A DNA stretch of 64,000 nucleotides from Sandaracinaceae bacterium (GTDB lineage Bacteria > Myxococcota_A > Polyangia > Polyangiales > Houyiibacteriaceae): positions 930,001-994,000 of the forward strand of contig JACKEI010000002.1 in assembly GCA_020633075.1 (NCBI GenBank). Direction: 5' to 3'. Under the pieces are notes generated by a model. It did not search any database, was not told the origin of the DNA, and worked only from the letters and a program-made list of their open reading frames with translations. Position 1 is the stretch's first letter. Every line of letters begins with the position of its first letter. Made by a program: the position numbers and the translations under genes. This document shows positions 29,222 to 37,669 of the stretch, piece after piece.

Positions 29222-29955
29222 CCAAGGGGTCTGCGCCCGCAGACGAGAGCCACGGCGCCGAAGCCACCGCGGACGCCCCACCACCGGCGCATCCTTCTGC
29301 CACGGTGGTGCTGCTGCGCGACTCTCCTGCGGGAGCGGGGCTCGAGGTGCTGCTGGGCCGTCGCGGCGCGGAGCTCGACTTCCATGGCGGGGACTGGGTC
29401 TTTCCGGGTGGGCGTGTGGACCCGGAAGACTGCGTGGCCGGCGCACCCCCGTCGTCGCTAGAGGCGGCACGCTGCGCAGCGGTGCGCGAGTGCGCGGAAG
29501 AAGTGGGCGCCAGCGTCGCAGCGGACGCGCTGCTCACGTGGTCGCACTGGACCACGCCCCTCAGCTGGAAGAAGCGCTTCGCCACGTGGTTCTTCTTCGC
29601 CCCGTTCACGGAGCAGCGCCTCGCGGCCGACGGGGTCGAGATGCAGACCTGCCGCTTCATGCGCCCAGAGGACGCGCTCGCACAGCAGGCGTCGGGCGCG
29701 CTCGGCCTGCCGCCCCCCACCTTCGTCACGCTGGTGGAGCTGTGCGCGTTCACCCGCGTGGAGCAGGCGCTCGCCGCCGCGCAGACGCGCGAGCCGCCCA
29801 TCATCTTGCCGCGCCCCCAGCGCATCGCCGACGGCGCCATCTCTCTCTACCCGGGCGACGCGGGCTACGACTCGGGGGCCCTGGACCTCCCCGGCCCGCA
29901 GCACCGCCTGATCATGCACAAGGGGGGCTGGCGCTACGTGTACTCGCTCGGCTGA
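29218..29955 (+). CDS. NUDIX hydrolase (NUDT19/RP2p-like)
   Basis: This is a 245-residue NUDIX-fold hydrolase starting at an ATG that overlaps the previous stop. The Nudix box is split by an insertion, with GGRVDPED then AAVRECAEEVGAS, as in the NUDT7/NUDT19 group that includes coenzyme A diphosphatases. DFHGGDWVFPGGRVDPE and WFFFAPFTEQR are also typical. Substrate cannot be read directly; CoA derivatives or nucleoside diphosphates are likely. It is the last gene of the Nramp-like/CaCA/BpsA run; 84 bases separate it from the next start. Confidence 0.88.
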   Translation: MTKGSAPADESHGAEATADAPPPAHPSATVVLLRDSPAGAGLEVLLGRRGAELDFHGGDWVFPGGRVDPEDCVAGAPPSSLEAARCAAVRECAEEVGASVAADALLTWSHWTTPLSWKKRFATWFFFAPFTEQRLAADGVEMQTCRFMRPEDALAQQASGALGLPPPTFVTLVELCAFTRVEQALAAAQTREPPIILPRPQRIADGAISLYPGDAGYDSGALDLPGPQHRLIMHKGGWRYVYSLG

Positions 29956-30039
29956 GGTCGTAGCTCGTGACCTCCGGGCCCAATCTGTGGCATGCTCGGC
30001 TAACGATTGTTAGCTGCCACCCCAGACGCTCGGTACCTC

Positions 30040-31422
30040 ATGCTCGCCTCCACTTCCCCCTTCGCCCTCGCGCTGCTCGCGCTCATCGGTGTGCTCGTCC
30101 TCGTGCTGGGGGTCTCGCTGGCCACCCGCGGCGTGCGCGGCACGGTCGTTGGCGTGCTGGAGCTGTACCGCCGCGCCCGGCTCGCGTGGCTGGGCCTCAC
30201 CAACCGCACCGAGGCGAGCGAGAGCGAGCGCCGCGTGGTGTCTGGCGAAGCCTGGGCAGAGTGGTGCGACACGCTGAAGGCGGCGGGGGCCTCGCTCACC
30301 TCGGCTGGCTGTCCCACGGCCCCCTTCGACCAGGCGGAGGGCTATCGCTACCTGACGCGGCTAGTGCGCGGCTCCCTCGAGAACTACCTCGAGTGCAGCG
30401 ACCCCCACGCGCCGGTGCTCGTCGCGCTGGCCAACGGGATGCGCGACGCGCCGGTGAAGCTGGGCGCCGACAACCCGGACAACCTCTACCTCAACGCCAA
30501 CCTGGACCCGCGTGAGACGTATCGCTTGGTGGGCGCCCGCGGCACGGTCAACTACCTGGGCCTCGGCATTCAAGAGGGCACCTACGGCGGCGCGGGCGGG
30601 CTCCGCACGGTGGCGTACAAGGAGGCGGGCGCAGGGGACTTCGACACGCGGCCGGACGGCACGCTGGAGGTGGTGATCAGCCGGGAGCCCCCAGCGAGCG
30701 GCGACGAGCGCAACTGGCTGCCGCTGCCGGGCGGCGACGCGACCCGCGCGATGCTGATCGTCCGTCAGACCTTCAGAGACCGGGAGCGCGAGGAGCCCGC
30801 CGCGCTGCGCATCGAGCGCACCAGCGGGCCGCATCGCCCCACCGCCCTCACGTGCGCGCAGCTGGAGGACGCGCTGCGCACCTCGGGCATGTTCGTGGCG
30901 GGCGCGAGCATGATGTTCGCGCGCTGGGCCAAGGGCTTCCAGGCGCACGCGAACGAGCTCCCTCTCTTCGACCAGCAGACCTCGGACGCGGCCGGGGGCG
31001 ACCCCAAGATTCGCTACTACCACTCGTACTGGAAGCTCGCGCCGGACGAGGCGCTGGTCATCACCGCCACGCCCCCGCCGTGCCAGCACTGGAACTTCCA
31101 GCTCAACAACCACTGGATGGAGAGCCTGGACTACCGCTACTTCCAGGTGCACGTGAACATCCACTCGGCGCACTACGACGCAGAGGACGGATCCGTCCGC
31201 GTGGTGGTCGCCCACCGCGACCCGCGGGAGCTCATCCCCGACGGCGTGGCCTACGACTGGATCAACACCTGCTCTCACTCGCAGGGCCAGATGCTGTGGC
31301 GCTGGGTGCGGGTCGCGCCCGAGTGGGACACGGAAAGCGGGCGCCTGCCGCAACCGGTGTGTCGGGTGGTGAAGTTCGAAGCGCTCGGCACGCTTGGCAC
31401 GCTCGGGCGCGACGCGAGCTAG
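30040..31422 (+). CDS. DUF1214-domain membrane-anchored protein
   Basis: This is a 460-residue protein. The ATG at 30040 (MLASTSPFALALL) opens a membrane anchor of about 22 residues (LALLALIGVLVLVLGVSLA). The rest is soluble, probably periplasmic. The C-terminal third (YYHSYWKLAPDEALVITATPP, CQHWNFQLNNHWMESLDYR, AHRDPRELIPDGVAYDWINT) matches the DUF1214 pattern, usually paired with DUF1254. The middle part (NLYLNANLDPRETYRLVGARG) also fits proteins of that type. The fold resembles jelly-roll proteins and no catalytic role is known. No partner gene is nearby. Confidence 0.78.
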   Translation: MLASTSPFALALLALIGVLVLVLGVSLATRGVRGTVVGVLELYRRARLAWLGLTNRTEASESERRVVSGEAWAEWCDTLKAAGASLTSAGCPTAPFDQAEGYRYLTRLVRGSLENYLECSDPHAPVLVALANGMRDAPVKLGADNPDNLYLNANLDPRETYRLVGARGTVNYLGLGIQEGTYGGAGGLRTVAYKEAGAGDFDTRPDGTLEVVISREPPASGDERNWLPLPGGDATRAMLIVRQTFRDREREEPAALRIERTSGPHRPTALTCAQLEDALRTSGMFVAGASMMFARWAKGFQAHANELPLFDQQTSDAAGGDPKIRYYHSYWKLAPDEALVITATPPPCQHWNFQLNNHWMESLDYRYFQVHVNIHSAHYDAEDGSVRVVVAHRDPRELIPDGVAYDWINTCSHSQGQMLWRWVRVAPEWDTESGRLPQPVCRVVKFEALGTLGTLGRDAS

Positions 31423-31518
31423 GGCCCTGGCGTCCCAAGAATGCACGGCGCACTTATTCGCCGCTTATCAGAGGGTCGCGCTACGGCGCGAGCGGGTCGC
31501 GTTGGCTAGCGTCTCCGC

Positions 31519-31875
31519 ATGCACACGACACGTCGCCAGTTTCTCTACACCACCCTCCACCTGAGCGCCGCCGCTCTCGCGCTGTCCGCGTGCGACGAGA
31601 GCTCCGGCCCTCCGCCGAGCGGCTCGTCCGATGCTGGCGCCGACACGACGCTAGTCACCACCATCAGCGCGAACCACGGGCACGTGCTCACGGTGCCGCT
31701 CGCCGACCTCCGGGCCGGCGTGGAGAAGAGCTACGGCATCGCGGGCACAGCCGGCCACAACCACACGGTCACGCTGAGCGCGGCTGACTTCGCGCTCATC
31801 AGCACGGAAGGCACGCTGACGAAGAGCACCACGGTGGCTTCCGGCCACAGCCACACCGTGACGGTTGTCTCCTGA
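31519..31875 (+). CDS. Small Tat-type lipoprotein with repeated HxH motifs
   Basis: This is a 118-residue protein with a twin-arginine start (MHTTRRQFLYTTLHL) and a lipobox (LALSAC, cysteine at 25). The mature part holds three similar units with paired histidines: NHGHVLTVPLADL, GHNHTVTLSAADF and GHSHTVTV. The alternating His-x-His pattern on predicted beta-strands could bind a metal. I do not know the family by name, though small His-rich secreted proteins like this are common in myxobacteria. Tat export would fit folding or cofactor loading in the cytoplasm. It stands alone between unrelated genes. Confidence 0.72.
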   Translation: MHTTRRQFLYTTLHLSAAALALSACDESSGPPPSGSSDAGADTTLVTTISANHGHVLTVPLADLRAGVEKSYGIAGTAGHNHTVTLSAADFALISTEGTLTKSTTVASGHSHTVTVVS

Positions 31876-31925
31876 GTGCGCATGGGTTTCGAGGTGCTTC
31901 GCGGTGAGCGTGGTAGCCTAGACCG

Positions 31926-32807
31926 GTGACCAGCGATGGCGCCGTGGAACGCGTGAGCGGCATCTGTGAGCGGGTGGGCTTCGACCTCCGCCACGCGGGT
32001 GACGACGTGCTGCGTCGCCTGGAGCTGCTGGCCGAGTACTCCGAGACCGTGAGCGACCTCGAGCGCATGGCCGCGCTCGCGTTCCGCCTGTTTCGCTACT
32101 ACGACGAGAGCTGCCCGCACGAGGGCTTCGGGGAGGTCGAGCGCCGCACGGTGGTGCTGGGCTGCCTCTTCTCGGACATCGGCAAGACGGGCCCGAAGCA
32201 CGCCGACGCGGCAGGTCAGCGGCTGATCGTGGAGATGTTCTCCATCGAGCGGGTGGAGGACGTGACGCAGCCGGTGCGGCGCTTCCTGGAGCGCTACTTC
32301 CCGGAGGACGCGCAGGCACGCATCGCCGGGCTCGTGCCGCTCGGGGTCTCGCCGGAGCTGCCCATGCGGCAGTTCTGGAACCTCCACACGGGCTGGACGC
32401 TGAGCATCATCGACGGCTCGGGCGTGCCCGAAGAGGCGGTCGCGGCGGCCGCCACGCACCACCTGCTGGACGATGTGAACCCAGAGGCCATCGTCGGCGC
32501 GGACGACCGCTTCACGCGCCGCTTCGGCGCCAACACCTGCTTCGACCGCGCCGAGAAGCTGGTCATCGTGCTGGACAAGTACGACGCGCTGCGCCGGCGC
32601 GGGAGGCTCACCCACGCGGAGACCATCGCGTGGCTGCGCGAGCGCGTGGCGCGCAGCATGCGTTTCCGCGGCGACCGAGAGCTGCTGAGGCTGATCGCCG
32701 ACGTCGACGTCGTGGCTGGTGAGCGTGCGGATGCCGCAGCCGCTGAGAGCGCCGCCACCGGGGAGCGACCCAACGCCGCGGTCGATGAGAGCTCGGACAC
32801 CGACTGA
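31926..32807 (+). CDS. HD-GYP-like domain protein with altered metal motif
   Basis: This is a 293-residue soluble protein starting at a GTG at 31926. The stretch VVLGCLFSDIGKTGP aligns with the LLHDIGK metal motif of HD-GYP phosphodiesterases, but the His is Ser. Downstream, LHTGWTLSIIDG, AAAATHHLLDDVNPEA and VIVLDKYDALRRRGRLTHAE follow the usual HD-GYP order (HP, HHE.DG.GYP, D.YDAL). The GYP part is also not conserved. A catalytically changed or inactive c-di-GMP-type domain is likely. The Ala/Glu-rich C-terminal 35 residues look disordered. Confidence 0.7.
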   Translation: MTSDGAVERVSGICERVGFDLRHAGDDVLRRLELLAEYSETVSDLERMAALAFRLFRYYDESCPHEGFGEVERRTVVLGCLFSDIGKTGPKHADAAGQRLIVEMFSIERVEDVTQPVRRFLERYFPEDAQARIAGLVPLGVSPELPMRQFWNLHTGWTLSIIDGSGVPEEAVAAAATHHLLDDVNPEAIVGADDRFTRRFGANTCFDRAEKLVIVLDKYDALRRRGRLTHAETIAWLRERVARSMRFRGDRELLRLIADVDVVAGERADAAAAESAATGERPNAAVDESSDTD

Positions 32808-32863
32808 GCACGCCGACACGCGCGGGTGCGCTCAGCGCGCGCACGGGCCCGCGCCGAGTTCCG

Positions 32864-33361
32864 TCAGCCCTCGATGTTGCGCAGGAAGTTCGCCACGTGG
32901 GCGAAGCGCTCGTCCAAGAACGTGCGCAGCTCGCCGCTCACGCCGCAGTCCGTGAGCGCTTGGCTCATGCAGCGCAGCCAGGCGTCGCGCATGGCGATGT
33001 CGACCGGCACGCGCGCGTGGCGCATGCGCAGGCGTGGGTGACCGTAGCGCTCCATGTACTCCCCCGGACCGCCCAGCCAGCCCAGCAGAAAGAGCGAGAA
33101 GCGCTCGCGGCTGCCCTGGTCGATGCGGCCTTGCGCGTCACGCGCGTGGAGCATGGCCAGGGCGGGCTCCTGCACCTCCATGATGTCGTAGAAGCGCTGC
33201 GCCAGCTGGTCCACGCGGGCGCGCCCGGCGGCCTCGGAGCCGGCGCTCCCGGCGTCGTGTGCTTCGAGGGCGAGCAGGTCGAAAGGGGTCAGCTCAGCCC
33301 CGCCCTCGCTCGCTTCTGCGGCGGGGGCGACAGGGGCGTCACGCTTGGTGCTCTCATTCAT
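32864..33361 (-). CDS. Truncated hemoglobin (group II-like)
   Basis: This is a 165-residue heme protein. After an Ala/Glu-rich leader of about 25 residues comes the truncated globin fold: LAQRFYDIMEVQEPALAMLHA, RFSLFLLGWLGGPGEYMERYGHPRLRMRH, then RDAWLRCMSQAL. The YGHPRLRMRH stretch carries the proximal histidine region typical of group II globins, and the conserved distal-side Trp appears in RDAWLRC. Such proteins bind O2, NO or act in redox protection. The start lies inside the last codons of the binding-protein gene (8-base overlap), so it belongs to the ABC importer operon and may handle imported heme or iron-linked redox stress. Confidence 0.88.
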   Translation of the reverse strand: MNESTKRDAPVAPAAEASEGGAELTPFDLLALEAHDAGSAGSEAAGRARVDQLAQRFYDIMEVQEPALAMLHARDAQGRIDQGSRERFSLFLLGWLGGPGEYMERYGHPRLRMRHARVPVDIAMRDAWLRCMSQALTDCGVSGELRTFLDERFAHVANFLRNIEG

Positions 33362-34325
33362 GGGGGCTCGGCTCCTCGGGGGCAGAAGGCGGCGGGCGCG
33401 GTGCGCCGTGTACGGCGGCGCGCACCCTCTCGGCGCAGGGCAGCATACCCAGCCCGGGGTCGTTCAAGAGGCCGCTCTGCACCTCGACGAGGTGCGTGCC
33501 CGGGGCGCGGCGGCACGCGCGCAGCGCGGCGAGGCCGTCGCGCTGACAGAGAGACGCGCCCGTGCCCGGATGCAGCAGGACGACGTCCGGGTCCAGCTCC
33601 AGCACCTGCTCGGGCGTGAGCTCCGGCCAGCTGTCCATGTGCTCGAGGGCGTCCTCCAGCCCCGCGGCCAAGAGCACGTCGTGATAGCTGGTGCCGTTGG
33701 CGCCGCCGTACAGCCCGCGCCCGATCACGCCCAGGTAGAGCCCGCGCGGACGCCCTGCGAGGGGCACGTCCGCCGCCACCGCCCGCATCCGCCGGGAGAG
33801 CGTCGCGGCCAGCTCGACGCCCGCTTCCGCGGCGCCCACCAGCGTGCCGACGTCTCGCGCGTCCTCCGCGAAGCTCGCGAGTCCACGCATCTCGCCCAGC
33901 CGGAACACGGGCACACCTGCGTCCCGTAGTTGCCGCACGTGGCCCGCGTCGGCCATGCCGCTGACGATCACCAGGTCAGGGTCCAGGGCCAGCACCTGCT
34001 CCACGCTGGCCCCGTCGATGGAGCGGATGCCAGAAAAGCGGTGGTCACCCAGCGCCTCACGCATGGTCCCCGACAGGCCCACCAGGCGGTCCGCCGGGAT
34101 GGTCTCGAGCAGGATCGCGTCGGCGATGGGCGAGAGCGACGCGATGCGCCGATAGGGCCGCACGGGCACGGCCGTACCGTCTGCGTCGCGCACCTCACGG
34201 GCGTCTTCGCTGGGGCCCCGCGTGGCCACGGCGACGCCCCGCTGGCTGGTGGCGATGGCGAGGCAGGCCCCGAGCGCGAGTAGCAAGGCCAGCGTGTTGA
34301 GCAGGGTGGTGCGCGTCCGGCTCAT
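33354..34325 (-). CDS. Periplasmic binding protein of heme/siderophore/cobalamin ABC importer
   Basis: This is a 323-residue solute-binding protein of the BtuF/HmuT/FepB class. The ATG at 34325 overlaps the ATPase stop. The N-terminal signal helix (TLLNTLALLLALGACLAIA) may be a membrane anchor or signal peptide. The domain starts with RPYRRIASLSPIADAILLE, then QVLALDPDLVIVSGM and YHDVLLAAGLEDALEHM, and ends with LELDPDVVLLHPG, all standard for this group. Two cysteines near the C-terminus (ASLCQRDG and LRACRRAP) may form a disulfide. The ligand (heme, vitamin B12 or iron chelate) cannot be told apart by eye. Confidence 0.9.
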   Translation of the reverse strand: MSRTRTTLLNTLALLLALGACLAIATSQRGVAVATRGPSEDAREVRDADGTAVPVRPYRRIASLSPIADAILLETIPADRLVGLSGTMREALGDHRFSGIRSIDGASVEQVLALDPDLVIVSGMADAGHVRQLRDAGVPVFRLGEMRGLASFAEDARDVGTLVGAAEAGVELAATLSRRMRAVAADVPLAGRPRGLYLGVIGRGLYGGANGTSYHDVLLAAGLEDALEHMDSWPELTPEQVLELDPDVVLLHPGTGASLCQRDGLAALRACRRAPGTHLVEVQSGLLNDPGLGMLPCAERVRAAVHGAPRPPPSAPEEPSPHE

Positions 34326-35095
34326 GAGCGCTCCGGGAGAGAGAAGCGCGGGCCGCCGCCGACCTCGGTCTCCACGTTGTAGACGCGGCGGATGGTGTCC
34401 GGGGCCAGCACGTCGCGCGAGGGACCCAGCTGGTCCACGCGCCCCTCGTGCAGGAGCAGCGTCCGGTCCGTGTGGCGCATCGCGTCGTCCAGCGCGTGCA
34501 GCACCACGATGATGGCGTAGCCCTGCGCCGCCAGCGTCTGCAACAGCGCCAGCAGCCGCAGGCTCTGCTCGAGGTCCAGCGCGGCGGTGGGCTCGTCCAG
34601 CAGCAGCACGCGGGCCCCCGTCGCGAGCGCGCGCGCCACCAACACGCGCCGCTGCTCGCCGTAGCTGAGCGCCGTGAAGGGCCGCTCGCGGAGGGCGCTC
34701 GCGCCCGCTTGTTCCAGCGCGGCGTCGATCTGCTGACGGTCTGCGGGCCCCAGCCGCCCGAGCGCGTCGCGGTACACGTGCCGCCCCTGCTCCACCACGC
34801 GCGCCACGGGCAGCGCCGCGTTCAGACCGGAGCGCTGGGGCACGTAGGCCACCTGCGTGGCGCGCGCGTGCGCAGGCGCGCTGGCCGCTACCCCGCGCAC
34901 CTCGAGCGTGCCCTCGAAGCTCCCCAGGCCGGCGATGGCGCGCAGCAGCGTGGTCTTGCCCGCGCCGTTGCGCCCCGCGATGCACAGCACCTCGCCGTCG
35001 CGCGCGTCGAAGCTGACGTCGCTCAGGATGACCCGCTCGCCGCGCCGGAGCGTGACCCCGCGCGCGACGACGGCGGCCGTGGCCGCCCCGCTCAC
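34322..35095 (-). CDS. ABC importer ATPase (FecE/BtuD-like)
   Basis: This is a 257-residue ATPase of a type II ABC importer. The GTG at 35095 overlaps the permease stop (GTGA) and is followed by SGAATAAVVARGVTLRRGE. Walker A is AGRNGAGKTTLL, the Q-loop is in VAYVPQRSGL, the signature is LSYGEQRRVLVARAL, Walker B is VLLLDEPTAALD, and the switch His is in VVLHALDD. It energises uptake through the neighbouring FecCD-type permease. Its own stop overlaps the binding-protein start, giving a fully coupled permease-ATPase-binding protein-globin operon. Confidence 0.95.
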   Translation of the reverse strand: MSGAATAAVVARGVTLRRGERVILSDVSFDARDGEVLCIAGRNGAGKTTLLRAIAGLGSFEGTLEVRGVAASAPAHARATQVAYVPQRSGLNAALPVARVVEQGRHVYRDALGRLGPADRQQIDAALEQAGASALRERPFTALSYGEQRRVLVARALATGARVLLLDEPTAALDLEQSLRLLALLQTLAAQGYAIIVVLHALDDAMRHTDRTLLLHEGRVDQLGPSRDVLAPDTIRRVYNVETEVGGGPRFSLPERS

Positions 35096-36081
35096 AGGTC
35101 TCTCTCCCCGCGCCGCTCGCGCAGCAGCAGCCACAGGAACACCGGGGCCCCGAGCAGGCCCGTGACCACGCCCAGCGGCACCTCCGCGCGGGTGGGAAAC
35201 GAGCGCGCGCCCACGTCGCACAGCACGGCGAACGCCCCGCCCAGCAGCGCCGCCGCCGGCACCAGGCTGCGGTGCGTGCTGCCCACGACGGGGCGCAGCA
35301 CGTGCGGGACGATCAGCCCCACGAAGGCGATGCTGCCCGCCAGGGTCACCGCGGCCGAGGTGAGCACCGAGACCCAGATGACCACCCAGGTGCGCGTGGT
35401 GCGCACGTCCACGCCCAGCGTCTGCGCCTCTTCTTCGCCGGAGAGCAGCACGTCCAGCGTGCGCCCCCAGGCGAAGGCGGCCAGCGTGCCGAGCAGCACC
35501 AGGGGCGTGCACAGGGCGATGACCCGCAGCGACGTGCCCGAGACGCTGCCCAGCGCGAAGGCCACCACCGCCCGGCCCACCTCCCAGGACTCCTGCGCGA
35601 TGCTGGTGACGAAGCTGGCCACGCTCAAGAAGAGCGAGCTCAGGATGAAGCCCACCAGCAAGAGCACCACCGAGTCGGACTCCTCGCGCACGAAGAACAC
35701 CAGCACGGCGAGCGAGCCGGCAGCTCCCAGCAGGCAGCCGAGAGGCAAGAGCACGTCGGGGGAGACGGCGCCGTCGGTCGCCAGCAGCAGCGGCTGGAAC
35801 GCGAGGATGGCCACGCGCCCGCCCAGGTTGGCGCCGGCCGTGGTGCCCAGGATGTCGGGGCTGGCCAGGGGGTTGCGGAAGAGCCCCTGCACCATGACCC
35901 CGGCCACGCCCAGCGCGCTCCCGGCCAGCATGCAGGCCAGCGCGCGCGCCCCTCGCAGCGACAGGAACACGTCGCGCAGCCCTGCGTCGCCGAGGTCACC
36001 GGCGCCCACCCGCAGCGACAGCGCGAAGGACAGCGCCGTGAGCACGGTCAGGGTGAGGTAGACAGTCGCGCGGCGCGCCAT
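35092..36081 (-). CDS. FecCD-family ABC importer permease
   Basis: This is a 329-residue permease of the iron-siderophore/heme/cobalamin class with about nine or ten membrane helices. Typical motifs are LAGSALGVAGVMVQGLFRNPLASPDILGTTAGA (a segment common to BtuC/FecD), VFVRE between helices, and FVGLIVPHVLR near the C-terminus, which forms the coupling helix region. The ATG at 36081 is the first gene of the operon. The upstream lipoprotein gene ends 65 bases away on the same strand and may or may not share the transcript. Confidence 0.94.
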   Translation of the reverse strand: MARRATVYLTLTVLTALSFALSLRVGAGDLGDAGLRDVFLSLRGARALACMLAGSALGVAGVMVQGLFRNPLASPDILGTTAGANLGGRVAILAFQPLLLATDGAVSPDVLLPLGCLLGAAGSLAVLVFFVREESDSVVLLLVGFILSSLFLSVASFVTSIAQESWEVGRAVVAFALGSVSGTSLRVIALCTPLVLLGTLAAFAWGRTLDVLLSGEEEAQTLGVDVRTTRTWVVIWVSVLTSAAVTLAGSIAFVGLIVPHVLRPVVGSTHRSLVPAAALLGGAFAVLCDVGARSFPTRAEVPLGVVTGLLGAPVFLWLLLRERRGERDL

Positions 36082-36146
36082 GAGCGGGGGGTGTCAGGCC
36101 GGCGCCGCCCGTGCAAGCCGGGCCCCGCCGCACCCCTGCTCGTGCG

Positions 36147-37601
36147 CTACCCGAAGATGATCGTGCCGCAGGGGAAGTTGATGTCCAGGCCGGACTGACC
36201 GTCCTTCCACGTGTCGCAGGCCGTCCCGTTCAGGCGGATGGTCGACGAGTTGAGCAGCTGCCACCCGTTCGTGTCGTCCAGGATCAGCGTCACGTTGCCC
36301 CCTGGGGTCTGCAGGATGACGGTGCCGAGGCCCGCGTCTTCGGCGGGCACCTGCCCGTTCAGCGTCACGTCGCAGGAGATACGGTCACGCAGGATCTGGT
36401 TGAGCGCGCTGGTCAGGGCGCTCACGTCGTTCGCCGGGAAGAACTGCGCGCGCGTGGCCATCGGCTCGTTGCGCGCGAGACCCTGGCCCACGTTGGCCAG
36501 CTGCTGGAAGTGCGTCGAGCTGATGTTCACGCCGATCACGAAGGTGGGGATGCCCGCGGCGAACGCGGCCTCGACGGCCTGCAGGGAGGCCTCTTGACCG
36601 TTCTGCGGGTTGGGCTGGGCGCAGGTGTCCGGCTCCCCGTCCGTGGCCAGGATGATGAACGTGTCCTGGTCTGGCAGACCGGGCACGACGTTCTGCACCA
36701 CGTGGCTGATGCTCTCGCCGGTGGGGGTCTCGTCCGCCCACGTCTGCGCCTCGTAGGCCGTGGTCAGCGCCGCGAGGCCGCCGGAGATGGGGAAGTTCAC
36801 GATCTGCGGGCAGGTCGCCGTGGCGTCTGCGGGCGCCGTGCCCGTGGTGTTGCAGATGCCGTCCGTGCAGAGGGGGATGGGGCCGCCCTGGTTGCCGTTC
36901 ATGTCCCAGCGCGCCGTGTAGAGGGAGAGCACGAAGTTGATGCGGTCACCCAGAGTGGGGAAGAGCCCGCTGCTGGCGTCGCGGCCGCCGGGGAGGTTGG
37001 TGGTGCGGCTGCCCAGGAGCACGTCACGCACCGCGTCCCAGCGGTTGGGTACGCCCCGGCATGTGCCGTCGGTGCACGTGAGCCCCGCGCTACAGTCCAC
37101 GTTCGTCGTGCACGAGGCGCCGCAACCAGCCGGTGCGCCGCCTTGGTTGCACGCGTTGGTGCCGAAGTTGGCGTTCATGCTGCCGCTCTGGTCCACGAGC
37201 ACCACCACGTTGGGCACCACGCGGTCCGCCATGACCGTCTCGTCCACGCAGCCGCCCATGTCCACAGGGGGCCCGAAGTCGGGGCGTGGCCCCTGGTCCA
37301 CCGGGCCTGCGTCGCTCGTGTCGCGCGCCACGCACTGACCGTCCGCCGAGCACATCTGGTTGTCGCGGCACTGGTCGCCGGTGGGGGTGCAGTCCGCCTC
37401 GCAGGTGCCCTCACCGTCGCAGTAGAGCCCGCTCGGGCAGGGGCTGCCTGCGCCGCACGCGTTGCCGCAGCCGGGCAAGCCCAGTGTGCTGCAGATGCCG
37501 CGTGTGGGGGCTGAGTCGCTGCAGCTACAGCCGGGGGACAGCGCCCCCACCGTGGTCAGCAAGAGGAGGAGCGCGGGGACCGGTAAGCGAACGTACGACA
37601 T
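36147..37601 (-). CDS. Secreted von Willebrand factor A-domain lipoprotein
   Basis: This is a 484-residue lipoprotein. The ATG at 37601 (MSYVRLPVPALLLLL) leads to a signal ending in GALSPGC. A Cys-rich region (about 20-100) holds repeated units such as CPSGLYCDGEGTCEADC and DNQMCSADGQCVAR. The VWA domain starts at NVVVLVDQSGSMN, where DQSGSM is the MIDAS DxSxS site, and continues with FIILATDGEPDTC, LQAVEAAFAAGIPTFVIGV. A further short Cys-rich insert (CTTNVDCSAGLTCTDGTC) interrupts the domain. It is a common surface-protein type in myxobacteria, probably in adhesion or envelope function; no ligand is known. Confidence 0.88.
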   Translation of the reverse strand: MSYVRLPVPALLLLLTTVGALSPGCSCSDSAPTRGICSTLGLPGCGNACGAGSPCPSGLYCDGEGTCEADCTPTGDQCRDNQMCSADGQCVARDTSDAGPVDQGPRPDFGPPVDMGGCVDETVMADRVVPNVVVLVDQSGSMNANFGTNACNQGGAPAGCGASCTTNVDCSAGLTCTDGTCRGVPNRWDAVRDVLLGSRTTNLPGGRDASSGLFPTLGDRINFVLSLYTARWDMNGNQGGPIPLCTDGICNTTGTAPADATATCPQIVNFPISGGLAALTTAYEAQTWADETPTGESISHVVQNVVPGLPDQDTFIILATDGEPDTCAQPNPQNGQEASLQAVEAAFAAGIPTFVIGVNISSTHFQQLANVGQGLARNEPMATRAQFFPANDVSALTSALNQILRDRISCDVTLNGQVPAEDAGLGTVILQTPGGNVTLILDDTNGWQLLNSSTIRLNGTACDTWKDGQSGLDINFPCGTIIFG

Positions 37602-37669
37602 GCGTACGAAACTAGCACTCTTGCGAATCCACTGACAACGGAATGGCGGAAGAACGCGTATTCTGCAGG

